DNA from: UBA2779 sp965232165
GTDB taxonomy: Bacteria; Spirochaetota; Spirochaetia; DSM-2461
Assembly: GCA_965232165.1 (NCBI GenBank)
Contig: CBDDOY010000002.1
Coordinates: forward strand, 558,001-622,000
Reading direction: 5' to 3'
DNA: 64,000 bases
The translations under genes were made by a program, and so were the position numbers. Below the pieces are notes generated by a model. It was given only the letters and a program-made list of their open reading frames with translations. It was not told the origin of the DNA and made no database searches. Positions within the stretch are counted from its first letter, which is position 1. Every line of letters starts with the position of its first letter. Positions 17,885 through 26,931 of the stretch are shown here, one piece after another.

Positions 17885-20238
17885 TTCTTCCTCTTGGCTG
17901 GCACGGTTATGTCGTCTGAATAATCCAATAACTCATAAACTGCTACAGGTTTATTGCGGCCCTTAACACGGATGACATCCAGTTCCCGCACGATGAACGG
18001 CTCATGCCTGACTCTTTCCCAAGTATCTTCGCTAATGATGATATTGGTCTTATAAGTTTTGTTCACGCTTTCAAGCCTGCTTGCCAGATTAACATGATCC
18101 CCAATCACGGTATAATTCTTTCTTCCCTCACTTCCTATGTATCCCACCATGCATTTACCCGAATTCAATCCTATGCCAATGTCCAATAGCGGCGCGTTTT
18201 CTCCATACTTCGACTTCTGACTCTCGTTTAGCTCCCTTAGAAGCCGCGATTGTACGATCGCAGACTTACAGGCCAGTACGGCATGGTCTTCCTGATAACG
18301 AGGAGCACCCCAAAAGGCCATAATAGCATCGCCGATGTATTTATCCAAGGTCCCTTCAAAGTCATTTACCAGGCTATTTGTCATAGTGGTGAGATAATCA
18401 TTGAGCAAAACCACGAGCTGCTGGGCATCCAATTTCTCTGAAATACCGGAAAATTCGCGAATATCCGAAAAGAACACCGTAAGATCGACATCTTCACCCC
18501 CCAATTCAGGAGGTGAATTAGCCAGCGTATCCACAACAGTCGGAGATATGAACTGCCCGAAGACATTCTTAATGGCTTTCTTATCACGCTCTGCCGTAAG
18601 CACTCGATATATAACGATGACGAAGTAGGTGCTGATGATTCCCAGGATCGGGGTCGCCCAGCTAATGACCCAATTCCAGTACTCGAAAACAAGTTGAACC
18701 ACGAAGAAGGAGGAGAAAACAAAAACAATCATGATGATGACTGACCAGCCTATACTCTGCATACGAGAAATAAGGAAGGCAAAGGCAAGAATCAATCCCA
18801 GCATAGCCAAAGAGTTAATCCAGGGAGCCGGCTGCTGGATGAAATTTCTCATAACAATGGTATTAAGAGCGTTGGCATGTATCTCGACTCCATACATCAG
18901 ACCCATTGGAGTCGGTTTTTCATCATCTGCCATGCCGTCTGTAAAAGCTCCAACCATGAGTATTTTCCCATCAAGCTTCTTCGTCTTTGGCCATGTTTCA
19001 GAATCCCTGCCTGGAGGATTTTTTGCATAGGCGATATAGGGCCGTACAGGAAAAGTTTGAATACCGCCGGGAACTGGGGATGAACGAATTCCCATGAAAT
19101 TGATGCGCATGTTTCCATCTTCATCGATGGGTATTTTAATTTCATTCAGGTGTGTGGCGGTTTCCCACAGGCCCGTTTCGGAATTCCACTGCATGGGATC
19201 ACTTATGCTGATGTGAGAACCATAATGCACTTCCACGTGATCCAGCGTTCGGTGGAAGTATTCCAGCGCCAAAGACAGGGTTATTGCCGGAATGAAGTGA
19301 TCCTCGTAGAGGGCAATGCTCCATTCCTGTTCGCCATTACTCTGAATACGGGGAATTCCTTTCCTGGGGAGATCATAAAGCAGTTTGTCAAGGCGCGCAT
19401 CGGTCAGCGGAAGCTCTACAGCGTTGATTCTCCCCTCCTTATCCATCCAGCCAAGGTGTCCCCTGCCCTCCAGACCAAATTGGGTCCCAATCTGCAGAGC
19501 ATTCATCTGAATTTCTCCGATTTTCCGGCTGTATCGAACAACAAGCTGCTGCTTTCGATACACCTTGTCCCAATCCTCACGATATGAGGCATGGCCGTAT
19601 GCGGCAATGGCTTCGCCATAAGGGATCAGCGGCGACTCCATGCCGTAGTATGAATGGACTTGACTGAGGTCGCCTCGAATATTGCGAAGTTCCCCATAGT
19701 TCTCCAGCAATGTGTTCAATCTTTGGCTGAAGTCTTCCTCTCGGACTGAATTCATAGGACTTCTGAATAACTGCGTCTGTAAGGCAACTCGGCCATTTTG
19801 TTTAATGGCATCAAGAAGCACAACGTCTTCAAAAGCTCTATCGGAAATATCGTTAAACAAAACATCCAAAAGGATGGCAGACTCTCTTTCGTTTTGCTTC
19901 TGAATTCTGGTGAATGAATTCAAAAGTTCTGCGTGCCTTGAACGGGGAAATGGCCACCTGCCAAGGGCATCAAGTGTTCTGGCATCTATGCCTATAATAA
20001 TAATATCTTTAGAGGTTTTTTTTGAACGCTGCTCAGTGACGACATTTTGCTGGATATTCTCACGGAAGAGACTCTGCTTCAGCACGAAATTAAGATCTAG
20101 TATCCTCGTTTCAAGCCTTTCCGAAATCCTGGTAAAACTTCCGAGCAGTGAAAATACGATGTAGACGATGAGCCCCAATACAGACCCGAATATTCTTACT
20201 GAAAAAAACGTGCCGGCAAATGGTTTTCTTAATCCCAT
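17881..20238 (-). CDS. CHASE2-domain class III adenylate cyclase
   Basis: 785-residue membrane cyclase. After a membrane segment at about residues 13-32, an extracytoplasmic CHASE2 sensor domain fills roughly residues 40-440 (IIIIGIDARTLDALGRWPFPR near its start). Three membrane helices follow (about 455-535), then a cytoplasmic class III catalytic domain. Metal-binding Asp592 (FFSDIREFS) and Asp637 (KYIGDAIMAFW) are 45 residues apart, as expected. Lys633 and the following IGDHVNLASRLE motif indicate ATP rather than GTP as substrate. The product would be cAMP. The start overlaps the TPR stop by 1 base (TAATG). A CRP-type gene at 30.2 kb is a candidate receiver. Confidence 0.93.
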   Translation of the reverse strand: MGLRKPFAGTFFSVRIFGSVLGLIVYIVFSLLGSFTRISERLETRILDLNFVLKQSLFRENIQQNVVTEQRSKKTSKDIIIIGIDARTLDALGRWPFPRSRHAELLNSFTRIQKQNERESAILLDVLFNDISDRAFEDVVLLDAIKQNGRVALQTQLFRSPMNSVREEDFSQRLNTLLENYGELRNIRGDLSQVHSYYGMESPLIPYGEAIAAYGHASYREDWDKVYRKQQLVVRYSRKIGEIQMNALQIGTQFGLEGRGHLGWMDKEGRINAVELPLTDARLDKLLYDLPRKGIPRIQSNGEQEWSIALYEDHFIPAITLSLALEYFHRTLDHVEVHYGSHISISDPMQWNSETGLWETATHLNEIKIPIDEDGNMRINFMGIRSSPVPGGIQTFPVRPYIAYAKNPPGRDSETWPKTKKLDGKILMVGAFTDGMADDEKPTPMGLMYGVEIHANALNTIVMRNFIQQPAPWINSLAMLGLILAFAFLISRMQSIGWSVIIMIVFVFSSFFVVQLVFEYWNWVISWATPILGIISTYFVIVIYRVLTAERDKKAIKNVFGQFISPTVVDTLANSPPELGGEDVDLTVFFSDIREFSGISEKLDAQQLVVLLNDYLTTMTNSLVNDFEGTLDKYIGDAIMAFWGAPRYQEDHAVLACKSAIVQSRLLRELNESQKSKYGENAPLLDIGIGLNSGKCMVGYIGSEGRKNYTVIGDHVNLASRLESVNKTYKTNIIISEDTWERVRHEPFIVRELDVIRVKGRNKPVAVYELLDYSDDITVPAKRKK

Positions 20239-20909
20239 TACCTATTATTTCCAAGGACTATGATGCGGCTGCGTGTAATATAGGACCATCTGCTGTCTGG
20301 ATAACGGGATGAGATTTCCTCATAATGCTCCAAGGCCGTTTCAATATCATCTTCCGTTTCCGCCATCCGGCCAAGATTGAACAGCGCTTCTGGAACATAG
20401 GGAGAAGTCTCAGAGAATTGTTCAATAAGTTCAGACCAATACTGCACAGCGCCTTCGATGTTACCGGATTGCTCCTGGGCCGAAGCGATATTGAAGAGTG
20501 CGGCAGGCACTAAGTAGCTCTTCTCCCAACTGGCCGTCAATTCCTTGAAGCTTTCGATGGCTTCAGGCCATTTCTGATTTTCATAAGCCATTAGACCTCG
20601 AGTAAAGAGAGCCCGCTGTGCCGCAAAAAGCCGCGGATAATCCGTCAATGCGTGCTCAATCTTTTCCACAAGTTCGGCATCATCCCTCTCTCCGGGTTTT
20701 TCCTGTATCCACTCGGCGAACAGTTCTTGAATATCTTCGGCTAATTCAGCGGAATCGCTGCGGGTTTTTTTCTGCACGGAAGCAAAAACAAGTATTGCGG
20801 CCATCGTAATAATCACGGATACAAGCAGGAAGACAACTGTCAGCCATCTCCTTGCTAGAAATGAATTTATTCGCACACTCAAACTTGTTCCCTCATTAGA
20901 CTGCTTCAT
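20238..20909 (-). CDS. Membrane-anchored TPR protein in the cyclase cluster
   Basis: 223 residues: a basic N-terminus, one membrane helix (about residues 24-44), an acidic linker, then three or four TPR-like repeats (about 95-215; examples VPAALFNIASAQEQSGNIEG and VPEALFNLGRMAETEDDIET). The topology resembles YfgM-type proteins with a periplasmic TPR domain. Its start lies within the last 14 bases of the activator gene and its stop overlaps the cyclase ATG, so the three proteins should be made together. It may scaffold the CHASE2 domain or the lipoprotein; that is inference from context. Confidence 0.85.
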   Translation of the reverse strand: MKQSNEGTSLSVRINSFLARRWLTVVFLLVSVIITMAAILVFASVQKKTRSDSAELAEDIQELFAEWIQEKPGERDDAELVEKIEHALTDYPRLFAAQRALFTRGLMAYENQKWPEAIESFKELTASWEKSYLVPAALFNIASAQEQSGNIEGAVQYWSELIEQFSETSPYVPEALFNLGRMAETEDDIETALEHYEEISSRYPDSRWSYITRSRIIVLGNNR

Positions 20910-21960
20910 GATTATTGTTCTCCTCTTTAGTATTAATAGATAATTCCTTGATCAATCTAGACAAATATGTTCGCTGTATTCCCAGAGACTTGCTTGCCCA
21001 TGTTCGGTTTCCGCCGCAGTCTTTAAGTGCCTGTTCAAGGAGATTCTTCTTAAACAGCATGATTGAATCTCTCATTAACTTCCCCGGCCACATCGGATCA
21101 TTGTTCCCCCTGATTCCCAGAGCATCAGGTGTAATCATTGATTTTCCGGCACTCTTAATAATGGCTCTTCTAATCACATTCTGCAGTTCCCTGACATTGC
21201 CCGGCCAGCGGTAAGCAAGCAAGTCTGCAATAGCCTCAATACTGAAAGCCGAAGGGGCATTAGAAACCTGATTGCAAGAATCCTGTAGAAAATGCTTCGC
21301 CAGCAATTCAATATCCTCTGGTCTGTATCTAAGTGGCGGAATCTCTACTAGGAGGACTGCCAGACGGTAGTATAGATCCTGGCGGAATTCGTTACACTGC
21401 ACGGCATCCAGCAGATTCTTATTTGTTGAGGCAATTACCCTGACATCTACCTTTATATTTTTCTCATATCCAAGGGGTTGAATATCCCCGCTTTGGAGAA
21501 CTCGAAGCAGCTTGGCTTGAGCCCTCATGTTCAGTTCGGAAACCTCGTCAAGATATATACTGCCGCCGTTCGCACTTTCAAAGTACCCTTTTTTGTTTCT
21601 TACGGCATCTGTAAAAGACCCCTTCAGGAAGCCAAATAGCTCTGATTCGATGAGTTCATGGGGAATGGCGGCACAATTAACTCGAAGCAGGGGGCCTGAA
21701 GAGCGCTTGGAGAGCAAGTGTATCCGCTCGGCTATAAGCTCTTTCCCTGTACCGCTCTCACCATGAATGAGCAGGGGCAAATCGGCCTTTGCCATTTTCT
21801 CAAGGTCGCTTAAAAGCCTTCCGATAATGGCACTTTTCCAGATGATTTGTTGTCCGTTTGATTCTTCTAAGTTCATATCCTGTTTCAATGCGATGTCGTT
21901 TGATGCCGAACTCGGGCATTTCCATTCATTCTGCACGAAAGTTTTGAATGCTCGCTGCAT
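20896..21960 (-). CDS. Sigma54-type AAA+ activator without receiver domain
   Basis: 354 residues. A short N-terminal region (about 40 residues) carries no recognisable sensor. The AAA+ core has Walker A GESGTGKE (67-74), Walker B SIYLDEV (134-140) and the arginine-finger region RWPGNVRELQNVIRRAI. The sigma54-contacting loop, normally GAFTGA, reads GSFTDA (114-119). A Fis-type helix-turn-helix closes the protein (about 308-342, GGNRTWASKSLGIQRTYLSR). Such proteins activate sigma54 promoters; with the altered loop it may be a weaker activator or act differently. It opens the four-gene signalling cluster, 88 bases after rpsA. An alternative start at Met29 is possible. Confidence 0.9.
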   Translation of the reverse strand: MQRAFKTFVQNEWKCPSSASNDIALKQDMNLEESNGQQIIWKSAIIGRLLSDLEKMAKADLPLLIHGESGTGKELIAERIHLLSKRSSGPLLRVNCAAIPHELIESELFGFLKGSFTDAVRNKKGYFESANGGSIYLDEVSELNMRAQAKLLRVLQSGDIQPLGYEKNIKVDVRVIASTNKNLLDAVQCNEFRQDLYYRLAVLLVEIPPLRYRPEDIELLAKHFLQDSCNQVSNAPSAFSIEAIADLLAYRWPGNVRELQNVIRRAIIKSAGKSMITPDALGIRGNNDPMWPGKLMRDSIMLFKKNLLEQALKDCGGNRTWASKSLGIQRTYLSRLIKELSINTKEENNNHEAV

Positions 21961-22048
21961 ACGGGCATTTTAGTTTTTACCTCTTTCTTTCGTAAGGGAT
22001 GCAAGATGCAGTTTGTAACTGGCCCATAGTGTTTTGCTTCCAGAGGAG

Positions 22049-23746
22049 CTATTCACCCTTATCTTTCAGCATATCTGCGAGTGTATAGGGGGCTGGCGAT
22101 TCATCCGAACCGTCCATGTACTTGCTTATCTCCGCCCTTTCCTCTCTGTAGTGCATTTCCCGAACGGAAAGCGACAATTTCCTTTTTAAGACATTGACTT
22201 CAAGGATGGCGGCCTTAATATCATCGTCAACCTTGAGTGAAGCCAGCTTCTCATCAGCCTTCTCATTTTGAGAGATGGTGAGGTGGTTCTTATGAATCAG
22301 TCCTTCTATATCACCCTCAACTCTCACGAATACTCCAAAATCTGTCTTCCCCGTGATTTTTCCCTCAACGATAGTTCCTCGCGGATGCTTCTCCATGAAG
22401 CTAATCCATGGATTAGGAGATGCATGCTTAAGCCCGACGCGAATACGTCTTTCTTCGGGTTTGACCTGAGTCACTACCAAGTCAAGCATTTCATTCTTTT
22501 TTAATACGCTGGATACATTCTTGATTTTTTTTGTCCACGACAGATCATCGGCATGAAGAAATGCGTCTATCCCCTCTTCCAGTTCAATGAATGCCCCGGC
22601 ATTTGTAATCTTCCTTACTTCCCATCGGCCTTTGCAGCCCACGGGATATCGCTTCTCGATATTGTCCCATGGATTGGGGAGAACCTGCTTCAGTCCCAGT
22701 GATATGCGCCCGTTCGGGATATCATACCCCAATATCTTTGCTTCGCACTCGTCCCCAATACTGAATAGTTCTTTGGGATGGTTGATTCTTTTAATCCAGG
22801 AAAGTTCGGAAATATGCGCCAAGCCTTCAATCCCTTCCTCAATTTCGATGAATATCCCGAAGTTTGTCAATTTAGTCACACGGCCCTTAACCACTTGGTG
22901 CAAGTGATATTTCTTCTCAAAAGTTGTCCATGGATCGGGCTGGAAGTGCTTAAGAGAAAGATTGACCTGCTTCTCCTGGGGATCAAGACGGATGACCTTG
23001 AGTTTGATGGTATCACCATTGTGCAGATAGTCTTTGGGGCGATTAACACGTCCCCAGCAAATGTCATTGACATGAAGAAGGCCGTCAAAGCCGCCAAGAT
23101 CAATGAATGCTCCGAAAGATGTTAAATTCCTGACGACACCTTCTACTTCATCACCAATAGAGACTGTTTCAAAGAATTGGTCCCGTTTCTTGTTCATTTC
23201 CTGTTCGAGCCAAAGGCGCCGTGTCAAAACGATATTGGTTTTGTGCTCCGCAACCAGCCGATCAATCAAAAAATTGGATTTGATGCCCAAATAATCATCA
23301 GGATTGCCGACACGCAAGACATCTATTTTGCTTATGGGGCAGAATGCCTTCATCCCACAGCCAATTTCCACTTCATAACCGCCCTTTATAATTTTGGCGA
23401 CTTTCCCGCTAATTGGCTGCTGGAATTTAAAGGCTTCCCTCAATTCTCTCCAATATATTTTCAATTCCGCCTTTTTTTTCGAGATCTCAACTTCTCCAGT
23501 AGAAGTTTCACGCCTTTCTAGAACCACTTCAACCGTATCATGAAGGTTCGGCCGATGTTCAAATTCAACTATGGACACCTTGCCTTCCGATTTGAGGCCG
23601 ATATCCAAATAGACATAGTCATCATCAATTTGAATGACTTCTCCTTCAATGAGTTCCCCTTCCCTCACCTCTTCAAGGATTTTTAGGGATTCCTCCTGAA
23701 GCCGGTCTTGGTCGGCATTTTGGGTGAAGGCATCAGATTCTGGCAT
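22049..23746 (-). CDS. rpsA: Ribosomal protein S1 (six S1 domains)
   Basis: 565-residue RNA-binding protein of the 30S subunit that helps load mRNA. Six S1/OB domains run in order: two degenerate N-terminal ones (GELIEGEVIQIDDDYVYLDI; GKVAKIIKGGYEVEIGCG) and four canonical RNA-binding ones, each with a G-x-F core such as LTSFGAFIDLG, LTNFGIFIEIEEG, ITNAGAFIELEEG and KTDFGVFVRVEG. Length matches full-size S1. TCTCCTGG before the start on this strand reads as an AGGAGA-type ribosome-binding site. cmk ends 26 bases upstream; in some treponemes the two are fused, as I recall, while here they are separate. Confidence 0.97.
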   Translation of the reverse strand: MPESDAFTQNADQDRLQEESLKILEEVREGELIEGEVIQIDDDYVYLDIGLKSEGKVSIVEFEHRPNLHDTVEVVLERRETSTGEVEISKKKAELKIYWRELREAFKFQQPISGKVAKIIKGGYEVEIGCGMKAFCPISKIDVLRVGNPDDYLGIKSNFLIDRLVAEHKTNIVLTRRLWLEQEMNKKRDQFFETVSIGDEVEGVVRNLTSFGAFIDLGGFDGLLHVNDICWGRVNRPKDYLHNGDTIKLKVIRLDPQEKQVNLSLKHFQPDPWTTFEKKYHLHQVVKGRVTKLTNFGIFIEIEEGIEGLAHISELSWIKRINHPKELFSIGDECEAKILGYDIPNGRISLGLKQVLPNPWDNIEKRYPVGCKGRWEVRKITNAGAFIELEEGIDAFLHADDLSWTKKIKNVSSVLKKNEMLDLVVTQVKPEERRIRVGLKHASPNPWISFMEKHPRGTIVEGKITGKTDFGVFVRVEGDIEGLIHKNHLTISQNEKADEKLASLKVDDDIKAAILEVNVLKRKLSLSVREMHYREERAEISKYMDGSDESPAPYTLADMLKDKGE

Positions 23747-23772
23747 GATTTCTCCTGGGACTAAATTATATT

Positions 23773-24408
23773 TTAGATAGGTTGTATTAACTTTATAACT
23801 CTATCATATACTTCATCAAGGTGCAAGTCAGAAGTATCAAGCACTATAGCATCTTCGGCAATAGCCAAAGAACCCTCCAATTTCGTGCTGTCTCGGTGAT
23901 CCCGCTGACGCATGACTCTCTCGATTTCGGGCAGACTCAAAGTGCTTGTTCCCTGCTTATATCGGCGCATTGCCCGTATTTCAGGATTTGCCGTAAGATA
24001 TATCTTAACATCCGCATGCGGAAAAACCACCGTGGTCATATCTCTTCCCTCGGCAACAATAGACATTCCCGTCACGATCCGGCGAAGATGCCTATTTATG
24101 GCATGCCGGACGGGAACTTTGACCGCAAATACGGAAGACCAATGGTCAATGATATCCTGTCTGATTCTTCCCTCAATATTTGAGCCGTCAAGGTGCAGGC
24201 ATCCATCGACTATCTCAAATTGTGATTCATCCACTATGCGCACCAACTGTTCATCGGGGGCTTCTTTCAGACCCATATCGAGTATTTTCACGGCGGCAGC
24301 CCGATAAAAGGCACCGGAGTTCAGGTTAAAGCAATTCATTTCCCCGGCAATTCTTCTTGCCAGTTCGCTCTTACCCGCTCCCGCCGGGCCGTCAATGGCG
24401 ATAATCAT
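23773..24408 (-). CDS. cmk: Cytidylate kinase
   Basis: 211-residue nucleoside monophosphate kinase that phosphorylates CMP and dCMP. The P-loop GPAGAGKSELAR is near the N-terminus (residues 7-18), followed by the family motifs LNSGAFYRAAA, VAEGRDMTTVVFPHADVKIYL and the lid region RDHRDSTK. Length is typical for a short Cmk. The ATG overlaps the upstream pseudouridine synthase stop by 4 bases, and rpsA follows after 26 bases. Confidence 0.97.
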   Translation of the reverse strand: MIIAIDGPAGAGKSELARRIAGEMNCFNLNSGAFYRAAAVKILDMGLKEAPDEQLVRIVDESQFEIVDGCLHLDGSNIEGRIRQDIIDHWSSVFAVKVPVRHAINRHLRRIVTGMSIVAEGRDMTTVVFPHADVKIYLTANPEIRAMRRYKQGTSTLSLPEIERVMRQRDHRDSTKLEGSLAIAEDAIVLDTSDLHLDEVYDRVIKLIQPI

Positions 24409-25130
24409 TTCCCTTTTCCCCTAGTGCTTATCGACAAGAGCGAAGTAACTTCGGAATTATTCAGATACCGAAATCGGCCGCTGGCTAAACTGCCAAGCTT
24501 CAATGAACCTATACGGACACGATGCACACGTTTAATTTTGACCATCGCAGATTGAAAAACACGCCGTATTTCCCTGTTTCTTCCCTCGGCAAGTACGATT
24601 TGCGCGGTTCTTTCACTGATTAACTCTGCCTTGACAGCCCGATAACGTACCCCGTCAACGGATATACCGGCCTTAAATCGATCTAAGAGATCTTGAGGTA
24701 TCACATTTCTGGCCGTCACAACATATTCCTTCTCAACTTTGCCTGAAGGATGGCTGAGACTTCTTGAGAAAGACCCATCGTTAGTATAGAGAATCAATCC
24801 ACTGGTCATATAGTCTAAACGGCCAACATGAAAAATTCGTTCCTTAACAGCAACCTCCAGCAGACTCTTGGCTAACGACCGGCCATCCCTATCCTCATCG
24901 GCGCATAGGAAGCCGGTGGGCTTGTGTAAGGCAATATATACCATTCTTTCTTCATTTCTGACAAGCCTTCCATCCAGCCGCACCTCATCATCTGCCTGAA
25001 CCTTTGATCCCGGCTGTATTATGGTTTTTCCGTTAACGGAAACACGGCCGGCGGATATGAATTCTTCACATTTTCGACGGGAGGCTAAACCGGCTCTCGC
25101 AAGTCTGACTTGCAGTCTTATTTCACTCAT
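24405..25130 (-). CDS. RsuA/RluB-family rRNA pseudouridine synthase
   Basis: 241 residues. An N-terminal S4 RNA-binding domain (about 5-50, ARAGLASRRKCEEFISAGRV) precedes the catalytic core, whose signature GRLDYMTSGLILYTNDG contains the catalytic aspartate. The C-terminal EGRNREIRRVF block matches the family, which modifies 16S or 23S rRNA; RluB-type is most likely because the gene follows scpB in many genomes, but the exact target is not visible. It overlaps scpB by 8 bases and cmk by 4, so it lies in the middle of a tightly packed operon. Confidence 0.94.
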   Translation of the reverse strand: MSEIRLQVRLARAGLASRRKCEEFISAGRVSVNGKTIIQPGSKVQADDEVRLDGRLVRNEERMVYIALHKPTGFLCADEDRDGRSLAKSLLEVAVKERIFHVGRLDYMTSGLILYTNDGSFSRSLSHPSGKVEKEYVVTARNVIPQDLLDRFKAGISVDGVRYRAVKAELISERTAQIVLAEGRNREIRRVFQSAMVKIKRVHRVRIGSLKLGSLASGRFRYLNNSEVTSLLSISTRGKGK

Positions 25131-25674
25131 CTCTTACGGTTTCACTCACAGCAAACTTCTGGGCATCAAGCTCATCGAGTTTCGGCAAATCAGAAATACT
25201 GCTCAGTCGGAACACTTTCAAGAATTTCTTTGTTGTTCCATAGAGAGCAGGTCTGCCTGGAGATTCTTTGTAAGCAACTTCCTTAATCAATTCTTTTTCT
25301 TTCAGGACACGTATCATCCCATCGACATTCACACCCCGCAAATTCTCAATTTCACTCCGAGTTAAAGGCTGGGAATATGCGATGATAGCGAGTGTTTCCA
25401 GTCCGGCACGGGATAGCCGGTCTTCACGCAGTTTACCATAGCGGCCTTTCAGCTTATCCCGCAAATATTCCTTTGGGCTCAATGCCCAGCCTCCGGCAAT
25501 GCGCATGGGCATAATTCCGAACTGATCCTCTGAATAGCGTTCCACGAGGCGATTTAAGGCATTATCCACTTCCTCACGGCTCAATTTCGTTATCCGAGCT
25601 ATCATCGCTTCGTCAATAGGCTCCACTTCGAGGAGAAGGACCGCCTCAACGATACCGGCATATTCTTCCATCAT
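25123..25674 (-). CDS. scpB: Segregation and condensation protein ScpB
   Basis: 183-residue kleisin-associated winged-helix protein of the SMC-ScpA-ScpB condensin. Two winged-helix domains are visible, with the conserved block RAGLETLAIIAYSQPLTRSEIENLRGV in the middle; this is the family signature (parts quoted under twenty residues at a time: LETLAIIAYSQPLTRSEIE). Length is normal. Overlaps scpA by 4 bases and the pseudouridine synthase gene by 8. Confidence 0.96.
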   Translation of the reverse strand: MMEEYAGIVEAVLLLEVEPIDEAMIARITKLSREEVDNALNRLVERYSEDQFGIMPMRIAGGWALSPKEYLRDKLKGRYGKLREDRLSRAGLETLAIIAYSQPLTRSEIENLRGVNVDGMIRVLKEKELIKEVAYKESPGRPALYGTTKKFLKVFRLSSISDLPKLDELDAQKFAVSETVRDE

Positions 25675-26423
25675 GACTCAGTATTCCCTGAACGCATAGA
25701 ACGGCTTATTGTAATATCGCCAAAAAGCCGATTCTGAAAAACTTCTATCAGTCCAATCTTAATTAATTCAAGCATTGCGAGAAAAGCACTTACCACCTCA
25801 ACAGCCATTCCCGGATTGATGATGAGATCATCGAATGCGAAATTTGCTCTGTCATCGAGATACTCCCGTATCAACGTGATTTTCTCGTTTATTGAGACCT
25901 CTTCCCACAGGCTGATTATACGATCCGACCCCAAACTTTTCATCACTTTGCTGAAACTCTTCAACAACTCCCAAGGCCCAACCGCCTCCCAAAGATTCTC
26001 TTCATCGGGAAAGGGCAGCTTGGTCTGCGCATTCTTGCGCTCGATGGTCCATTCAGTCTGCACTTCCCGTTCGGCCATGAGATGGGCGAGTTTCCGAATC
26101 CGCTCATACTCGATCAATCGCTGAACAAGTTCCTGCCGCGGATCCTCGATCTCCTCTTCAAGATCAACTTCAATCGGCAAAAGCATTCGAGACTTTATAT
26201 AGAGCAATGTCGCTGACATGAGGTAGAATTCTGTTATGTCTTCGAGATTTACGGCGGTGCTGAACTCCATTGTGTCAAGATACTGCTTCGTTATATCGGC
26301 AATGGGAATGTCATAGATGTTAATTTCATTCTTTCTAATAAGAAACAGAAGCAGATCAAGCGGACCATCGAATACTTTCAGATTGTATCGGTGTTTCTCA
26401 TCCGGTTTTACCTCTTCACTCAT
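25671..26423 (-). CDS. scpA: Segregation and condensation protein ScpA
   Basis: 250-residue kleisin bridging SMC heads. The N-terminal signature YNLKVFDGPLDLLLFLIRKN and the following NIYDIPIADITKQYLD are diagnostic, as is the middle LMSATLLYIKSRMLLP. The C-terminal winged helix (VVSAFLAMLELIKIGLIEVF) binds SMC. The start overlaps folK by 8 bases. No smc gene is in the window. Confidence 0.97.
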   Translation of the reverse strand: MSEEVKPDEKHRYNLKVFDGPLDLLLFLIRKNEINIYDIPIADITKQYLDTMEFSTAVNLEDITEFYLMSATLLYIKSRMLLPIEVDLEEEIEDPRQELVQRLIEYERIRKLAHLMAEREVQTEWTIERKNAQTKLPFPDEENLWEAVGPWELLKSFSKVMKSLGSDRIISLWEEVSINEKITLIREYLDDRANFAFDDLIINPGMAVEVVSAFLAMLELIKIGLIEVFQNRLFGDITISRSMRSGNTES

Positions 26424-26925
26424 CGTGCCCCCTATAACGCCTTATAGGCTGGCCGCCCAGCAGCTTCATCTTCGCGCTAAAAGAAATCCCATCCCTGGGG
26501 TCGATGAGTTTCGGGTCAATAGCGAGAAGGGGTTTGAGCACGAAACACCTCTTGTCCATCGAAACATGAGGGATGACGAGTTCTTCATCGCTGCTGCACC
26601 TCGTACGCAAAACCTGATCATCCCATAACAAAATGTCAATATCAATGGTCCTGGGGCCTTTAGGAGGATGAACGGATTCCTTTCGGCCGCCCTTTTGTTC
26701 GATTTTCTTGATTTCAATGAAAAGTTCAGAGGGTGTGAGGGCGGTTGTCCCTCTTATGACAGTATTGAGGAAATCAGGCTGAAGGATGTAGTCCTGCGGG
26801 GCCGATTCATACAGCGGCGCCCGAACAATGCCGTCAAGCACAACGGCTAAGGAACTCAAGGCTTCATGAATATGAGTTTGCCTGTCCCCTAAATTCGAAC
26901 CTAAACCAAGCCAGACTGTCGCCAC
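26416..26925 (-). CDS. folK: HPPK, 6-hydroxymethyl-7,8-dihydropterin pyrophosphokinase
   Basis: 169-residue folate-pathway enzyme transferring pyrophosphate from ATP to hydroxymethyl-dihydropterin. Motifs in order: GLGSNLGDR at the N-terminus, YESAPQDYILQPDFLNTV, the catalytic stretch PKGPRTIDIDILLWDD (metal-binding aspartates) and IPHVSMDKRCFVLKPL. Length is typical. No folP or folB is next to it; instead it is inserted between recA (6 bases away) and scpA (8-base overlap). Confidence 0.96.
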   Translation of the reverse strand: MATVWLGLGSNLGDRQTHIHEALSSLAVVLDGIVRAPLYESAPQDYILQPDFLNTVIRGTTALTPSELFIEIKKIEQKGGRKESVHPPKGPRTIDIDILLWDDQVLRTRCSSDEELVIPHVSMDKRCFVLKPLLAIDPKLIDPRDGISFSAKMKLLGGQPIRRYRGHDE

Positions 26926-26931
26926 GAGTTG

